From Sistotremastrum niveocremeum HHB9708 (taxonomy: Eukaryota > Basidiomycota > Agaricomycetes > Sistotremastrales > Sistotremastraceae), in assembly GCA_001630475.1 (NCBI GenBank), contig KV419397.1, positions 441,758-505,757 on the forward strand: a DNA stretch of 64,000 nt. The letters run 5' to 3'. Shown here piece after piece: positions 1-12,400 of this stretch. Under the pieces are notes generated by a model. It was not told the DNA's origin. It ran no database searches and saw only the letters and a list, made by a program, of their open reading frames with translations. Made by a program: the position numbers and the translations under genes. The stretch's first letter is position 1; each line of letters starts with the position of its first letter.

Positions 1-480
1 AGGAGAGAGTTGGCGAAGGCGGTCCGGTTGGCAGCAGAACCAACGGCATACGAGTAGCTCTGAGAGCCACCCCAGCCGCCAACGGCTAGGCGCGCCTCAA
101 CACTATTCTTGTGGGCCAATGAAACGAACTGGGTCAAAAGGGTAGCATCCGAGTCCTCGAGCGCAACATGGGCGTCATCATCGGTGGTTATACTGTCAAC
201 AACAAGTGTTAGTCTCCGCGCAACTCAGGGCATATCACCAGGCCACTTACGCAAAGGAATAGACAACGGAAGTGTACTTTTCCCAACTGAGATCGTTCAA
301 ACCGAATACAGGGTTGTCTTGGGTGCTGGCATGCCACCCGGCGAACCAAGTCGATGCGACCATTTCGACAGAGTCACCCATGGCACGGGAGGCTAACTCT
401 CGAGAGCCAAGGTAAGAAGGAGATGCAAGAGCCAATGCAGGGAAGAGCAATAATGAAGAAAGCATGATGATTTTTGACAC
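1..480 (-). CDS. Secreted GH18 chitinase-like glycosidase, 5' part only
   Basis: This is the N-terminal part of a glycoside hydrolase family 18 protein (chitinase or relative), an enzyme that cleaves beta-1,4-GlcNAc polymers at the cell wall or outside the cell. Exon 1 is 251-480 and exon 2 runs from 192 off the left edge, with a 58-nt GT-AG intron between. The ATG at 480 opens a classic secretion signal (MSKIIMLSSLLLFPALALAS). The mature part has the GH18 first strand (WFAGWHA, then YTSVVYSFAI) and the second conserved strand (RLAVGGWGGSQSYSYAVGS), followed by NRTAFANSL. The DxxDxDxE catalytic strand lies outside the window, so activity cannot be judged. It is divergent from the aldehyde dehydrogenase gene. 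The family assignment is firm; the substrate is inferred. Confidence 0.85.
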
Positions 481-1684
481 GGGCGATAGACGTTAGATAG
501 GCGAGAGGGCTGGAGTCACTAAGGAGTGGTCTGGGAAGTCGATTAAGAGTAGAGACGGACGACCTCGTGTCAAAGGTGTTCGGTGGAGAGGAGGAGACGG
601 AGAGGAGCAGGGAAGGGGTAGGAGACTTTAAAGAGTGTGGAGCGGAGTTTGTATAACCGGTCTCGGATGTCTTTGTATCATTTTTTGATTCCATCGCCGG
701 TCGGAATGCCACACACAACCCTAAAAAACGCAGCCCCAACGTGTTATGGCATCAGTCACCTGAACGACCCTACATCTCCTTTGAAAATTTTAAAGGTCGT
801 CCCTCTCGGGCGGGTCTCACTTGAGGGCAACTTCTCTCCTTCCCGAATATTCCGGGTCATTTGTGCGTCAAAGTGGCATATATTCTAGCACAAAAAACAC
901 TGTAGTTGCAAAGCCACCAACAGACACTTCATAAAAGCTCTCCTAAAACATGAAGAGGACCTGTCAACATGTCAATTCGTGCATGGTTGGCGTGGCATCA
1001 ATTCCCGTCAATCGGTCTCGGTTTGCGTGCTGCTCTTCGATCTCCGATGTGCCGTTCCGAGCCACTCCTTTTCAGCATGTTCAGCTTTTCGGACATTGCA
1101 AGTGAGTCAATACCCGTCTGTTAGGTGAGCCTCCATCGTCCACGAAGTTTAGCTCCCCGGAACCATGTTTTGATGGATTTGAAAATCAAATGAGTTCATT
1201 TTCGTCTCGAGTGCAAACAACCTGAAGCGCTTTTGTCGCGCCTTGTGAACCTTCCAGATCCCTCTTGAATCCACTGAATAAAGTTAGTAGTGAAGGGCGG
1301 CATTGTTCAGCGTTTTGCACAATAGCGGTATTGTTTTGTTGCAATTTGGCCGGCAAACTATGCGGTTAGGGTCCGGCACCGGCTAGATGGACCGGTAAGT
1401 TGTACAAAGCGACCACAACAAACCCGGCGTTCAATTGATCAAGCTTCCAAGTTCAAACGTTCAAAATCAAAGAACAATTGCAACAGTGACGCGCAGAACG
1501 AAATAATCAATGCTGTTAACTGTTTGTCTGGGCCTATCCTCTTCGGGAACTGCTTTGAATCCTTGGGAACATTCTGCGCGTTCGGTTCAGTTGTAATTCT
1601 CACACAGGCCGACATGTGAGCTTGTGAGAGTACGAAAGACCATGACCAGCGGACGGCCGCCCGAATCACCTCATCAACCACACC
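481..1684. other. Divergent intergenic region, chitinase / aldehyde dehydrogenase
   Basis: About 1.2 kb between the two divergent starts, presumably holding both promoters. I see no convincing coding frame, repeat or RNA gene. The ALDH start has a favourable context (ACCATGTCT). A weak TATA-like stretch lies near 645 for the minus-strand chitinase; I would not rely on it. Confidence 0.5.
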
Positions 1685-3608
1685 ATGTCTCCTGGCAAAG
1701 CTGGTTTATTCATCGATGGCGCTTGGCGCAGTGCAAGCAATCAGGAGGAATATCCAGTCTACAGTCCTGCTTCAGGGGACTTGGTTACTCTTTCTGCCTC
1801 AGCAAGTGCCGATGATTGTCAAGAGGCTATCGACGCAGCCGCTCGAGCTCTCCCAGCATGGGAGGCGACCCCACCATCAGCTCGACGAAAGATCCTCCTC
1901 AAGGCTGCAGACTTGCTCGACACAGAGTCGTATCGAAAACGCATGGTGGCTTCCGCATGTGAAGAGACGGCTGCTACTGTAACCTGGGCCAGCATAAACG
2001 CATCTTCTGCTGTGAATGGATTGCGGGAAGCTTCATCACTTGCGACGAGGATACGAGGAGAGACCTTGCAGTCAGAACATCCCGGCGTGACCTTCATCGT
2101 GCAGCGAAGAGCTATCGGAGTCGTAAGTTAAATTAATAGTACTTCATGTGCTCGAGCTCTAATATTATTCTAGATCTTAGCGATTAGTCCGTGGAACGCA
2201 CCAGCAGCATTGAGCGTGAGAGCTGTAGCCATCCCTCTTGTATGCGGGAACACCGTCGTGCTCAAGAGCTCGGAAATAAGTCCGCGCAGTCAAAGCATAG
2301 TCGTCGAAGCATTTCATGAAGTACAGTAACTCCCCGTGTCCTCTCCTGCATCTAGAACTTAAGCACGATCTAGGCTGGTCTGCCGAAAGGCGTTCTCAAC
2401 TATGTCTCGATCTCCAAAGAGAATGTGCCCAAACTAACAGCCGACATGATCGCCCATCCGGCCGTTCGCAAAATAAACGTGCGCAGATCTTTCTTGCTAA
2501 TGTGAAAGTCAATACTGAATAGGGGTTATGACTTGCGCCCAGTTCACGGGCAGCGATCGCGTGGGCAAGATTATCGCGGCAGAAGCTGCCAAATGGCTCA
2601 AACCCTGTGTGTTTGAGCTGGGAGGAAAAGCACCCGCTGTCGTATGTGCTCTATTCTGTTTAGCCTATCTTTAGCTCTGTTCACGATTTCGTTTGACAGG
2701 TCCTTAACGATGCGAATGTACACGATGCCTCTCGAGCTATCGTTCATGGCGCCATGCTTCATTCTGGTCAAGTGAGTGACATCGATGTCAACCTGCCGTA
2801 CTTCTTCCCCTGACTTGCCGCCACAGATCTGTATGTCCACAGAACGAGTCATTGTCCAGCGTGGCATCTCCGAAGCCCTGATTTCCGCCATCACTTCTAC
2901 TGTCAAGAAACTGAAAGCAAGCAAATCTTCAAATGATGCCACCGCACAGCTTTCTCCCGTCTTCTCGTCCACACACGCTCAGGGCGTACTATCTCTTATC
3001 AGTGATGCAAAGAAGGATGGTGCCGAAGTTTTAGTCGGAGATCTCACTGTCAACGGCGCTCTCATCCAACCTCATGTGTTATTGGGTGTCAAACCCGGGA
3101 TGAGGGCGTGGGAGAGAGAAAGCTTCGGTCCTGGTCAGTTTATCCTTGGCTTATTACCTTCAAATTTTGACGTGATGAATCGAAAACTTAGTGATCGGCA
3201 TTAGCGTCGTTGATACTGTAGACGAAGCAGTTGAACTAGCTAATTCATCCGATTATTCATTGACTGCCTCGCTGTGGTCATCCGACGTCCATGGCGCTCT
3301 GCAAACGGCGTCTAAAATACGGGCTGGTCGGTCTACTGTTCCCGTTGATCTACACATATATTGACATTGGGGTCATTGTAGGAACTGTCCAAATCAACGC
3401 GCCGACTTTGTCCTTTGAGCCTTCGTTCGGAAACTTCGGTCTTGGGTGTGTTGCTTATTCAGTTATTCAGTACTTCTCACAGTCATTGACACTTGGCAGG
3501 GGAGCAACTGGGTACGGAAGATTCGACATTGAACATTTCACAGATCTACGTGCCATCGCTGTCAATCCACCCACTGGCAAGTACCCTTTAGTCGATAATA
3601 TCTTGTAA
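1685..3608 (+). CDS. NAD(P)-dependent aldehyde dehydrogenase (aromatic-aldehyde type)
   Basis: Oxidises an aldehyde to its acid with NAD(P)+. Nine exons: 1685-2122, 2174-2320, 2374-2478, 2543-2641, 2700-2771, 2827-3133, 3192-3326, 3382-3445, 3500-3608, giving 491 aa, the usual family length. Catalytic parts are present: the SPWNAP oxyanion Asn (about residue 154), VLKSSE for cofactor binding, FTGSDRVG, the general base Glu in FELGGK (about 255) and the nucleophile Cys in [11 protein letters not shown] (about 289). The late [13 protein letters not shown] segment is also intact. The overall pattern resembles fungal vanillin/salicylaldehyde dehydrogenases, so an aromatic aldehyde substrate is plausible but inferred. 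There is no targeting peptide, so it is probably cytosolic. Every proposed intron joins in frame. Confidence 0.92.
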
Positions 3609-4101
3609 AGTACGAAGATTATGAATATACTTCCTTCTTTCTCTTTCCGTCTTCTGACCACAAACACTGCAATTACACGTAATGATCCAGAGAAATTTTC
3701 CATGGAAACTAAACGCCAGACCAGGAGAAGGCAGTCCGAGATTCCAGCGCTGTAATTGTGGATCTGCCCCTCGAAGCGGAGCGCGTGCAGCATAGTCCCA
3801 GACCTTCCCCTATCCAGATCCTACAATGTCGGGCGGGATGGTTGGATGCGAGGACAATGCCCTTGGGTTGGGCGCGTATGTGGCTGTTGTGCATAAAGAA
3901 CCGACAATAGAAATTGAGAAGCCCGACTGCCATGTGAGGAGGGACATTGGGCGTAGGACGCATGACGCATTTGGTTCGATAGTGTCGTGAGTGTGCCGCT
4001 TCATCAAGGACATCTCTGTGGTGCAGGTTGGCTTACGTCGAATCATTGGGAATGTAACTAGACATACCTCGCTGTAACTGGATTAGCGTCTGTCATAGCA
4101 A
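3609..4101. other. Short convergent intergenic region
   Basis: Lies between the ends of the aldehyde dehydrogenase (plus) and Rpc17 (minus) genes and should hold both 3' UTRs. A small plus-strand frame (3826-4057 with a possible 40-nt intron) is discussed as a finding but is too weak to call a gene. Confidence 0.4.
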
Positions 4102-4895
4102 TTATTCTCCATCATCGTCCATTTCCAGATCGCCCTCAAAACCTCCTGGATCATCCATCTCCTCCTCCGCGAAGACTTCATGCTCTTCATCAACGTAATC
4201 TTCATGAGGTAAAAACAGTGGGTCAGGGCCCGATCCAGAGGGACGCTCGTCATTTCCTGCCGCAAATTCGGTGGTTGAGGGATTGGATCCAATGGACGTT
4301 TGGACAGCTGAGAGAATTTCTTCCATCTGCGCTTCGAGCCGATCTTCTAGCTCTTCCACTATCTGCAGAAGTAAAATGAAACCTATGAGTTGAAGATAGC
4401 CTTGATGGATGGATAAACGTACCACGTATAATTCCACAGCCTCCGTAGGGGCTAGATTGACGATTTGAAGTTTTTCGGCTTTAGTCAGATCATATTTCGA
4501 GAGATCTCTGACTAGCTTTTTGACGCTCTTCTCCGTTTGCTGTATGATTGGTTGGTACTCTGCGGACAGATATTGGATTGCCTGTAAGTGCTTTGAGTTA
4601 AAAAATGAACGTTACGGCCATGATCTGGAAAGAAACTAGCCTCGAATTCAATAGTCCGAAGATTTTCTGGGACATCCTCGAGAGGCTGGTTCACATTAGC
4701 GTCGTCTGATGAGCCTTGTTCCTTTTTGACCAGGAAATTCGACTTCGCCTGCGCAAGCTGCTCTCGCTCATGCTCACGCAATAGAGTCAGGACTTCAAAA
4801 TTCGAAAGTAAAGCTGATCTCTGGTTGACGATCTAGTTGTCCCTTCCGGTGAATATTCAATACAATTGAAAGTCGCTGGATGCGCTCACCTCCAT
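4102..4895 (-). CDS. RPC17: RNA polymerase III subunit Rpc17/RPC9 (CRCP)
   Basis: Subunit of the RNA polymerase III stalk, where it pairs with Rpc25 and helps recruit initiation factors in the nucleus. Exons on the minus strand: 4890-4895 (only Met-Glu), 4641-4832, 4423-4581, 4102-4362; 205 aa. Family features: the opening NQRSALLSNFEVLTLLRE, NLRTIEFEAIQYLS, and the HRDC-like core with the diagnostic LTKAEKLQIVN followed by VELYVIVEELEDRL. The C-terminus is a long acidic tail rich in Asp and Glu, longer than in human CRCP. The intron between FE and AIQ has a GC donor; the ungapped match to human and yeast proteins as I remember them supports it. A CCAAT box lies 65 nt upstream of the start. 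Confidence 0.9.
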
Positions 4896-7245
4896 CGCAA
4901 GCAGCGGACGATGATTGCCGCTCCGAAATCCGACCCTTTCCTTCTAACGCCTACCCGCGATTGGCTCTGAGCACTGCAGCTGATAATGAAACGCTTTACA
5001 GTGATGCATGATATCAGCGCAAGCTACATGTGTCGAATATTGTCTATTTCTGTCCTTCTGCTACGGCCCATGCGCGTGATCTCGACATGCGGAATCATGA
5101 CCTCTGGGGTTCGGACTGATGACCGACATTTGGCCAGGAACATAACTGGATTGGGTGTTTGCCTTTACTGTGGAGAGTGTAATCTATTGGACAAGTTCAA
5201 ATAACTTACGTCTTTGTGCCTGTCTGTCCTGACGCGTTTTTGAATATTTAATCCTTGGGAACTCGATCAGCGTCACCGGGATTTATTGCTGCCACTGCTC
5301 ATAGTCATCTTATAGCAAAATCTAACTTAATGACGTAAGTTTATTGATTTCAAAACTGCTGGACTGTCAACGTATAGTTTTTCCCACTGCATCGTGTCAC
5401 TTGAACAGCCGCTCACTCTGTGAGTCCCTAAGGATGGCCAGCGTCAGGCAAATCACGTCGGGGACGAGATCGATATCTCCTTCTTCGTTCCGGATAACTT
5501 ACATGGCTGATGATTCATCGGACATCATGTAGTTTCGGTCCGGCTGCTATCGGTTCCAGGCCCAACTCAGCAACAGCAGTCATGCCAGAGAGCTCTATAA
5601 TGCTTCACTCACATGAGCGAGTTAACTCTCAAGTTACACCGAAGAATTATTCTTCAGCTCCTCCATCGCACATACTTCTGCCCTAATTTCTTCCAACGCC
5701 ACAATTAAATACCATCAAAAAAGTGGATGCAAGAAGTTTGCTCGGCCAACTGAATTGAGCACTTACCAAATCAAAATCTTGTCTACAAGCCGGCCCGTGT
5801 GCTATCAGTGATGCCGTATGCCTTCCCATCTCGCAGAGACACATGCATACAATTCTTTTAACCCGTCTTGATGCGCGGTCACGGTGCTTGTACTCAGCCT
5901 ATATTCCGCGGCGACGGCATCTTCTCTGGCTACTCAGTCGCCGTATGTATCCGACCTCTGGATTGCGTCCGAGAGATAGGACCATGAATAGGGTCCCCGC
6001 CCCCATATCAGCGGATGACGGACTTGGAGAAATGGACATGGGGCGGCTGAATAGGTACCACCCTGCACGCTATCTCTCACGAGCGGTGGAAGCTAGATGC
6101 GCCTTGATATGAACTGGATGACGGATCGGTGTCACTATAAAGGGCTATACCTCGCTTGATGGCTTGATGATCTCCCTCACGCCATCACCCCCCAGTCTTG
6201 CGCGGATAAGGAGTCCCTCTCCTACTACAAGTTCGAAGCAGATGATTGAGTCACAAGGACCTTGGTCTGCTCCTCACATGCTTGGCTTTTCAGACCTCCT
6301 GACAGCTGTCCGAGGTCGACGCCAGTTGACCTTGGATCTCGTCCTCTGTGTTCAATATTTTCCTGCCATCTTCCGGCTTACATCCCTCGAAAAGTCACAC
6401 GAGCCGTATCAAACACAGTCAGAAATTTCCCTTACTTAACTACAGAACCATCACGATCAGAATCATAGCAGTGGTATATTTTCCATATTTCCGTCATCGA
6501 ATCAATTGTGAAGTGGTCTATGCCGATGGACCCGATCCTTACCCGATACCGAGCCACATCATCGAGCCGGACTTGAACACCCTGAAGCCAAGGTAACAAC
6601 GAAACATGGTCGTCTGACTTCTCATTGTACTGGGTTGCTACATGGCAAGGCCACGGGGGCAGCACGAGGAAGCTCCATCGGACGGCAAATACAAATATAA
6701 ACGACTCTTGCGTTTCAATTTTCCGTACACTGATACTAAAAGTACACAAGCAATAGTGCTACACAAGATTGTCGCCAATCGTCTTTTCGAAACCCACCCA
6801 TGGGTATTTTTTGGCTGCGGTGGTGACATCCCCTCTCGAACACTTCCCCACTCTGAACCCGACAACATCGTCATACACCAACTCTTTGATCTCTGCCTTC
6901 CTCCCCCTCGGCATCATCGACCAAACAACACCCGCTCCGCGACTGAGCGACCCCGATACAAATATCCAGGAAAACCCGAAGGAGTGCGAACATGGAAAAT
7001 ATGTGGATACTGAAATGGATGAGATAAGGCTTAAATAAGGTGAGTTCACTGCGAGAATCCTAATTTGACCCATGAAACAGCCTTTTGATGGACTGGGAGA
7101 GATATTGTGACGAAGAAGTGGGAAGGATTCCCCAGTACAAGAGAAGCGGAATGGGTGTGGAGGCGTGGACGAGGTTCGTGTACCGAGCTGGTTGAGCACG
7201 GGCGAGGATGTCAGCCCACCGATGAGGGGAGATTGGGTCATACGA
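4896..7245. other. Intergenic region of about 2.3 kb, no clear gene
   Basis: Holds the Rpc17 promoter on the left and the 3' UTR of the bHLH gene on the right. Many short overlapping frames exist on both strands, but none shows a domain, consistent splicing or a good start. The least bad is a minus-strand pair of short frames around 5640-5860, which I could not connect into a gene. Confidence 0.4.
4960..4964 (-). promoter_or_regulatory. CCAAT box upstream of the Rpc17 gene
   Basis: CCAAT on the minus strand, about 65 nt upstream of the Rpc17 ATG. This is a normal position for a HAP/NF-Y element. Assigned by motif and position only. Confidence 0.4.
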
Positions 7246-9430
7246 TCAAGACTCCATCGAGCTCTCGGTCTTGACAGCGACATGATCTTCCCTCTTCCCG
7301 CTCACATTCCCTCGCGAGGCGCTTGAATGGGCGCCGTTGATGCCGTTGCCGACCCTCTGTCCACGAATTCTTCCCCTGCCTCTCTCCTCGTCCTCGTCGT
7401 CTCGCGCACGCTCATCTTCGGGACTCTCCGCGCTAGGACTCGTCTCCATATCCATCCTCGCATCACCCTCGTCGTCGTCCATCTCGTCACCGTCCTGGTC
7501 GACATGCGGCATCAGACTGTTGCCGTTTTCGTGAATACTTTCCAGTCCATCGAACCCATTGCCCTTCATGCCGCCGTTGAAGGAATGGAGGCCCATATTA
7601 AGGAAATCGTTGTCCGCGCCAAGGGAATGAAGCATCCCCAGATTCCCAATATTGAGACCGGAATGGAGCATGAGTTCTTCGTTGAACGTTAGAGCGGTGA
7701 CGTTCTGAAGATCCGAGCTGCCGTTGGTCTGAAGTGAATTGGTGTCGGGAGAAGAAACTGGGGATCGGCCCTCGCCAGACTGATAACGCTGCAGCTGCGA
7801 CTCGAGTTCGCGATTACGAGAGGCCTGGGCGCTCACTAGCTGTTGTAGGAATCTGGGCACATGGTCAAGCGAATCGCTCACACAACTAGCAGAAGTCATT
7901 ACGTACCTAATGTATTCCACAGACTTCCGGAGGATCATTCCCTTATTGGCTTTCACAGTGGCTGTTTCCTTGCCGTCTTCATCGTTAATGGACTGCGCGT
8001 TAGTCGCAGAAACATTGAAGACCTGATGTAATTGCACACGTTAGTAAGTTGTGATAAGCGAGCGGAGTGTGGGCAATAAGGTACCTCGGCTTTGCTGTTC
8101 CCATTGGCGGGCGCATTCGGAGGGGTATTGTCGAGCATGCACTCGGGAATGAGCGTCGCGAGTTCAGAGATTTTTTCATTGATGTTATCTCGACGTCTTC
8201 GCTCGACAGCGTTATGGGATTCGCGTCTTCGGCGCCTCTTTTCGTTTGCCAGAGCCGCTCTTGGTAAGAAGCGAGCAGTTAGGGCGGAACCTAGTACACA
8301 CGTAATAATGATGGGACATACTGTTTACTCGCAGGATCTTGGGGTGGCGGGCTCTCCTTCATGTCCTTCGGACTGGAGCCGAGAGGCGCACCAGTGGGTG
8401 CAGAAGGGGTGGCCCCCGAAGCTCCATAACTTCCAAAGCCATGGGCCGTGAGAGAATCTGGGGTGGGCAGGCTATTGAATGAGCCAGGCCACCCGGAAGG
8501 CCCGTGCATATGCATAGCGAGAGGGGAAGTAGCAGTTTGTTGGCCTCCAGAGGTTCCTGGTCTGGAAGGCGGGATCGCGATGGAGGAAGGGTGGGGTCGC
8601 TCTATGCCAGACATGGAAGCTCGCTTCTTCGACATTCGCGAACGGCCCGGAATTCCTGCAACATAAGCCGAGGAGTTAGAAAACGGTTCCGTTGGAATGG
8701 TTCGAGGTAATTTTGATCCCTCACCTAGAGGACCGCCGGCAGAAGACGGGGGCTTCGAACGCGACCTAGAACGCGAATGGATAGGAGAGGGAGGCCGATG
8801 CAAATGTTCGATTGGAGTGTGAAGAAAGGGAGAACCAGAGGAAGGCAAGATGGGTGACTCGACGGAAGGTGGATGATGGCCATTAATATTGAGAGGAGGC
8901 AAGGCAGCGGGGAGGGGAACGTGGTGAGGCAAGTGAGAGTCAGCAGGGTGGTTGAACGGTGAATTTGAATGGCCATGCAGTGATGACGGTGTGTCAGGAT
9001 GGTGCTGCATGTGATGTGATGAACCTGGACGCTGCGCCTGGAATGCACCAGGTGAAGGCAAAGAAAAATGAGACGGGAAATGATGGTGAGCGGCTGGGTG
9101 TGCGGAGACGTCAAAAATGTTATGAGGTGGATGGCGACTGTAGTCGTCGTAAGGAGCTGGCGAATGACCATGCTGAGACGGTTCTTTGTGATTTGGACCC
9201 ATCAACGAGGCTAGGTCTTCAACAAAATCGACATCTCCATTGCCATACTTGCGGAACGGGTCACCCAGCACGGAATGCACGCTGGGGGTCGTTGACGAGC
9301 CCACAAAGAGATTAGGATCGAATGGGTTTGGATTAGAGGATGTGCCAGAAGCAGACAATGGAGGCGAAGGCGGCTGGAAGCCCTCCTGGCGGACTTTTGG
9401 GTTGTAGGACGTGAAGTAGGTGGTGGCCAT
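7246..9430 (-). CDS. bHLH transcription factor, class B (CACGTG-type), long disordered N-terminus
   Basis: Nuclear DNA-binding regulator. Exons: 8322-9430, 8085-8259, 7907-8022, 7246-7852; 668 aa. The first about 370 residues are disordered and rich in Pro, Ser and His, probably an activation region. The basic region and helix 1 read RRRRESHNAVERRRRDNINE then KISELATLIPE; the H-x3-E-x3-R arrangement (H, E and R of HNAVERRRR) is that of class B factors that bind CACGTG. Helix 2 is NKGMILRKSVEYIRFLQQLV, followed by a short leucine-zipper-like ending (NRELESQLQRYQ). The loop is unusually long, over 50 residues, and is spread over two introns. The C-terminus is acidic. It resembles USF, MITF and yeast Rtg3, but no ortholog is claimed. 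A gap of over 10 kb lies upstream. Confidence 0.92.
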
Positions 9431-12400
9431 GGCGGGACGTGGGCGGGGTCAGTTCGTAAAGAGAGCGAGCGGGGTGTTCGTGGCGACGTCGAGAGCGACG
9501 TCTGGGAGCGTTGGCTGGTCGAGATGAGGGACGAGGAAGAGGAGAGCGGGAGGTGTAAGAGAGATCGGACTCCGGGGTCTTAGCAGTCCTTTGCCGGGCA
9601 AGCGTCTATTTGTGCGTGTTTGGTCTCCTTGCAAGCCCCACTTGCTATTCTCGGTTTCAGATCAAGTTCTCGTCATCGTCCTCGCTCGACGTTGCTCTGC
9701 TGTGTTCGGTGGGGACGATATATGCTCCACGACGAGCACCCCGCATCCCGTACCCCGCCCCAGACGTCGGCCGCACCCCCGCCTCTGCCCCCGCACCCCG
9801 CGTCATTCCGGTGACGCACTTACCCGCCAATCTCATCTTCCGGATCTAACCCGATGTGTCCATTTGCCATGTTTTTTGGCGGAAAATATGTTCAAATTCC
9901 TTTGTCGGGCCCCTTGCCTAATCGTCCCGGCGTCAACGATCTTTGCCCCATTATTCTCTCCCAATTTGAAACACTTCCGACAACTCGGCCAGATTTCGCG
10001 CTCCGATCTCCTCGGTCCGCCCGTCCCCGCTTGGGCGTCAGCACCTCTGCATCATCTAATCTGACAAGATGCCACTCCTTTCCTCTATCGCCATCTTTTT
10101 CTAGCATTACCTCCCGACCGCTTCTCGTCCTCGACTTCCTTTCAAAATTGCCGTCCACGCGTTGCATTCCCCTCTACGATCGCCCCAAAAGTCCTCAACA
10201 ATTATTCGCGACCAGTCCTATCGATGGATCCCCACCCCCAAAAAGTCTATTTTCCCCCGAATCGCATGCGAGCGGCTGTAATATATTCCAACTAACTGAC
10301 TTCCACGAAAATCTCTCCGAAACCGAGATTGGGTGGGACTCTGATGATAGGGGTCTCATAGATCTTGGATAAAACCTATGCCAACGCTTGCAGAAACAAA
10401 CGTGAGCATCCCTAGCCGGTTGGTATGTCACTCGCGAGCTCATTTCTCTACTCGTGCTTTCTGCACCCGCAAACCAGGTATCTAGCATCTTTCCCTGCTC
10501 GCTCGGTTCGGCCCCACCATTCTGGGTCAATTCCCGTAGGCGATTACAGTCAGGACAGCCCTCGTCCGCAGGAATACAGGGCGAATGTCGGTCACCAACA
10601 CGTTTACCGGACTGCTGGCATACTCTTGCAAGGAAATAAACCCCGAAACGTTCTTCCCTCTCTGTCGGCGCAGTCGGCGTAGCGAGCAATGTACCTTCTA
10701 CAGTCGATTCCTCATCAGTCCTTACACGCGTCAGACAGTCGACCAGTCAGCAAAGAGCTAGGAGTCTACCTGAGCTTTTTATTCTCTGTAGATCGTTTAA
10801 CCGCTGTCTACTTGGCCTTCCCTGTAAGAGATGCCGACTCACACTTCTTTCTTGCCTCTTATATCCCTTGCTTTCGCGGGTAACTCTTGGCTAGTATGAA
10901 CTCTCAGAAGTCGACGCCCATCCAACAACAGAATTGCCAAAGCCCAGTCCGTTCTCCATTGAACAGTAAGATACGCTGTGTAATGGCAATCACCGTATCG
11001 GCCTGTGGCGCCGTTATCAATTTCATCGAGTTGACCAAGACCAGTCGGGATACTCACACTCACACGCTACCATGCTGGGCTGGGCTGGGGTACGCTGTCC
11101 GATCTAGAGACCATTCTAAGCACCTCCCGTTATCCACTCATCATCACCCGAAACCGAAACCCGGAGAACAGAGGAAGAAAGGAAAAAGAAAAGCAAAAAG
11201 GAGCTGGAAAAACCATTCCACCAGAGAAACAACCAAACAGCTCCTTAAATTTTATTCATTCCTCGAGGCTCTGGACCTGGACCAAAGCGCAGCGTTCCAT
11301 GTTTCGGCACCGGCAGACTCGCATGTGTACGTCCTCCGATAGACTTGACTCTATTATTTTTAGCGAGAATTAGGACCGCCGACAGGACCCTCATTACCCT
11401 TGCCCACTGTATGAATATTACGTGCCTTTCCCCTCGTTTCTCGTAGCGACGAGTATCGGCCTTCCCCGGCTAATCCTCGCTTAATTAGTAGCTAACCCCG
11501 CATTTCAGGCCCAAAATGTAATGTGAGAAGCTGTTTGCTTCTCCAAGGGTGTCTGGGGTCCCCGCTCGAATATGAGGTAATTTGGGATCGAAGCAACCCT
11601 TTCCGTGAGACAAGTCCAAGCGATCGGGACCTTCCGAACGAGATCGAAGACTCAGATTTCCCCTCATCTGTCGTTCCTAACTTTACTATCGGCGCAAGAA
11701 CTCGTACGATTGGCCAACGCGCAAATTGAGTCCTGATGCACTGCCAGATGTACCCCAGCTTCTGCGGACCAGAACACTCCAATGGGCAAACTTTCACCCC
11801 AATCGAGCTGCTCATAATTCGTTAGCCGGATCATCATGTCGTAAGCGCCCTCTATTTCGATTGGAATTCCCTGTCATCCTCTTGCCGGTTCGGCATTATC
11901 GGACAGACAGGGAATATCACATCGCTTAACGCTCGCGTGGCGACGATCACGGAGATAGCCTTGCACTCGACCAACGCTGTCCGCCGACGCCATCTCTTTG
12001 GATGACAAGCCGGAACTTCACCACCCTAAAAAATACATCGTTTGGCAAGGCGATACCGTCAAACATGAAACTCCACCGGTACACTCGTCGTCCTCGGGTC
12101 TAGAATCGAAAATGAGTTTGAAACTTGTTATGTTTGGGGTGACCGAAACAGGCGGTACAAAAGGATCGAATACAGGGTCATTAGGATGCACAACTTCCAA
12201 CGGCACTGCGCCCTTCCGAGCACTAGAGAAGCTGCATTTCCATACGTCGAGTTATGAGACGCATGAACGTCTTGCAGGTGGAGCGAAAGAGAGCTGGAAT
12301 ATCCTCTATATTTTCATCCGAGATGGCTCCAGATAACGGCGGAAGCAAACCCGCAACTCCAAGCGTATGGTCGGGGCATACATCCTCGAAGGATCTCGAT

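Noticed and set aside
5640-5860. Minus-strand small gene (MCLCEMGRHTASLIAHG... plus ALEEIRAEVCAMEELK...)
   Set aside because: A donor exists but no acceptor joins the parts in frame; length and context give no support.
12018-12206. Minus-strand frame with VVHPNDPVFDPFVPPVSVTP
   Set aside because: Composition is attractive, but no flanking exon, start or homology can be seen.
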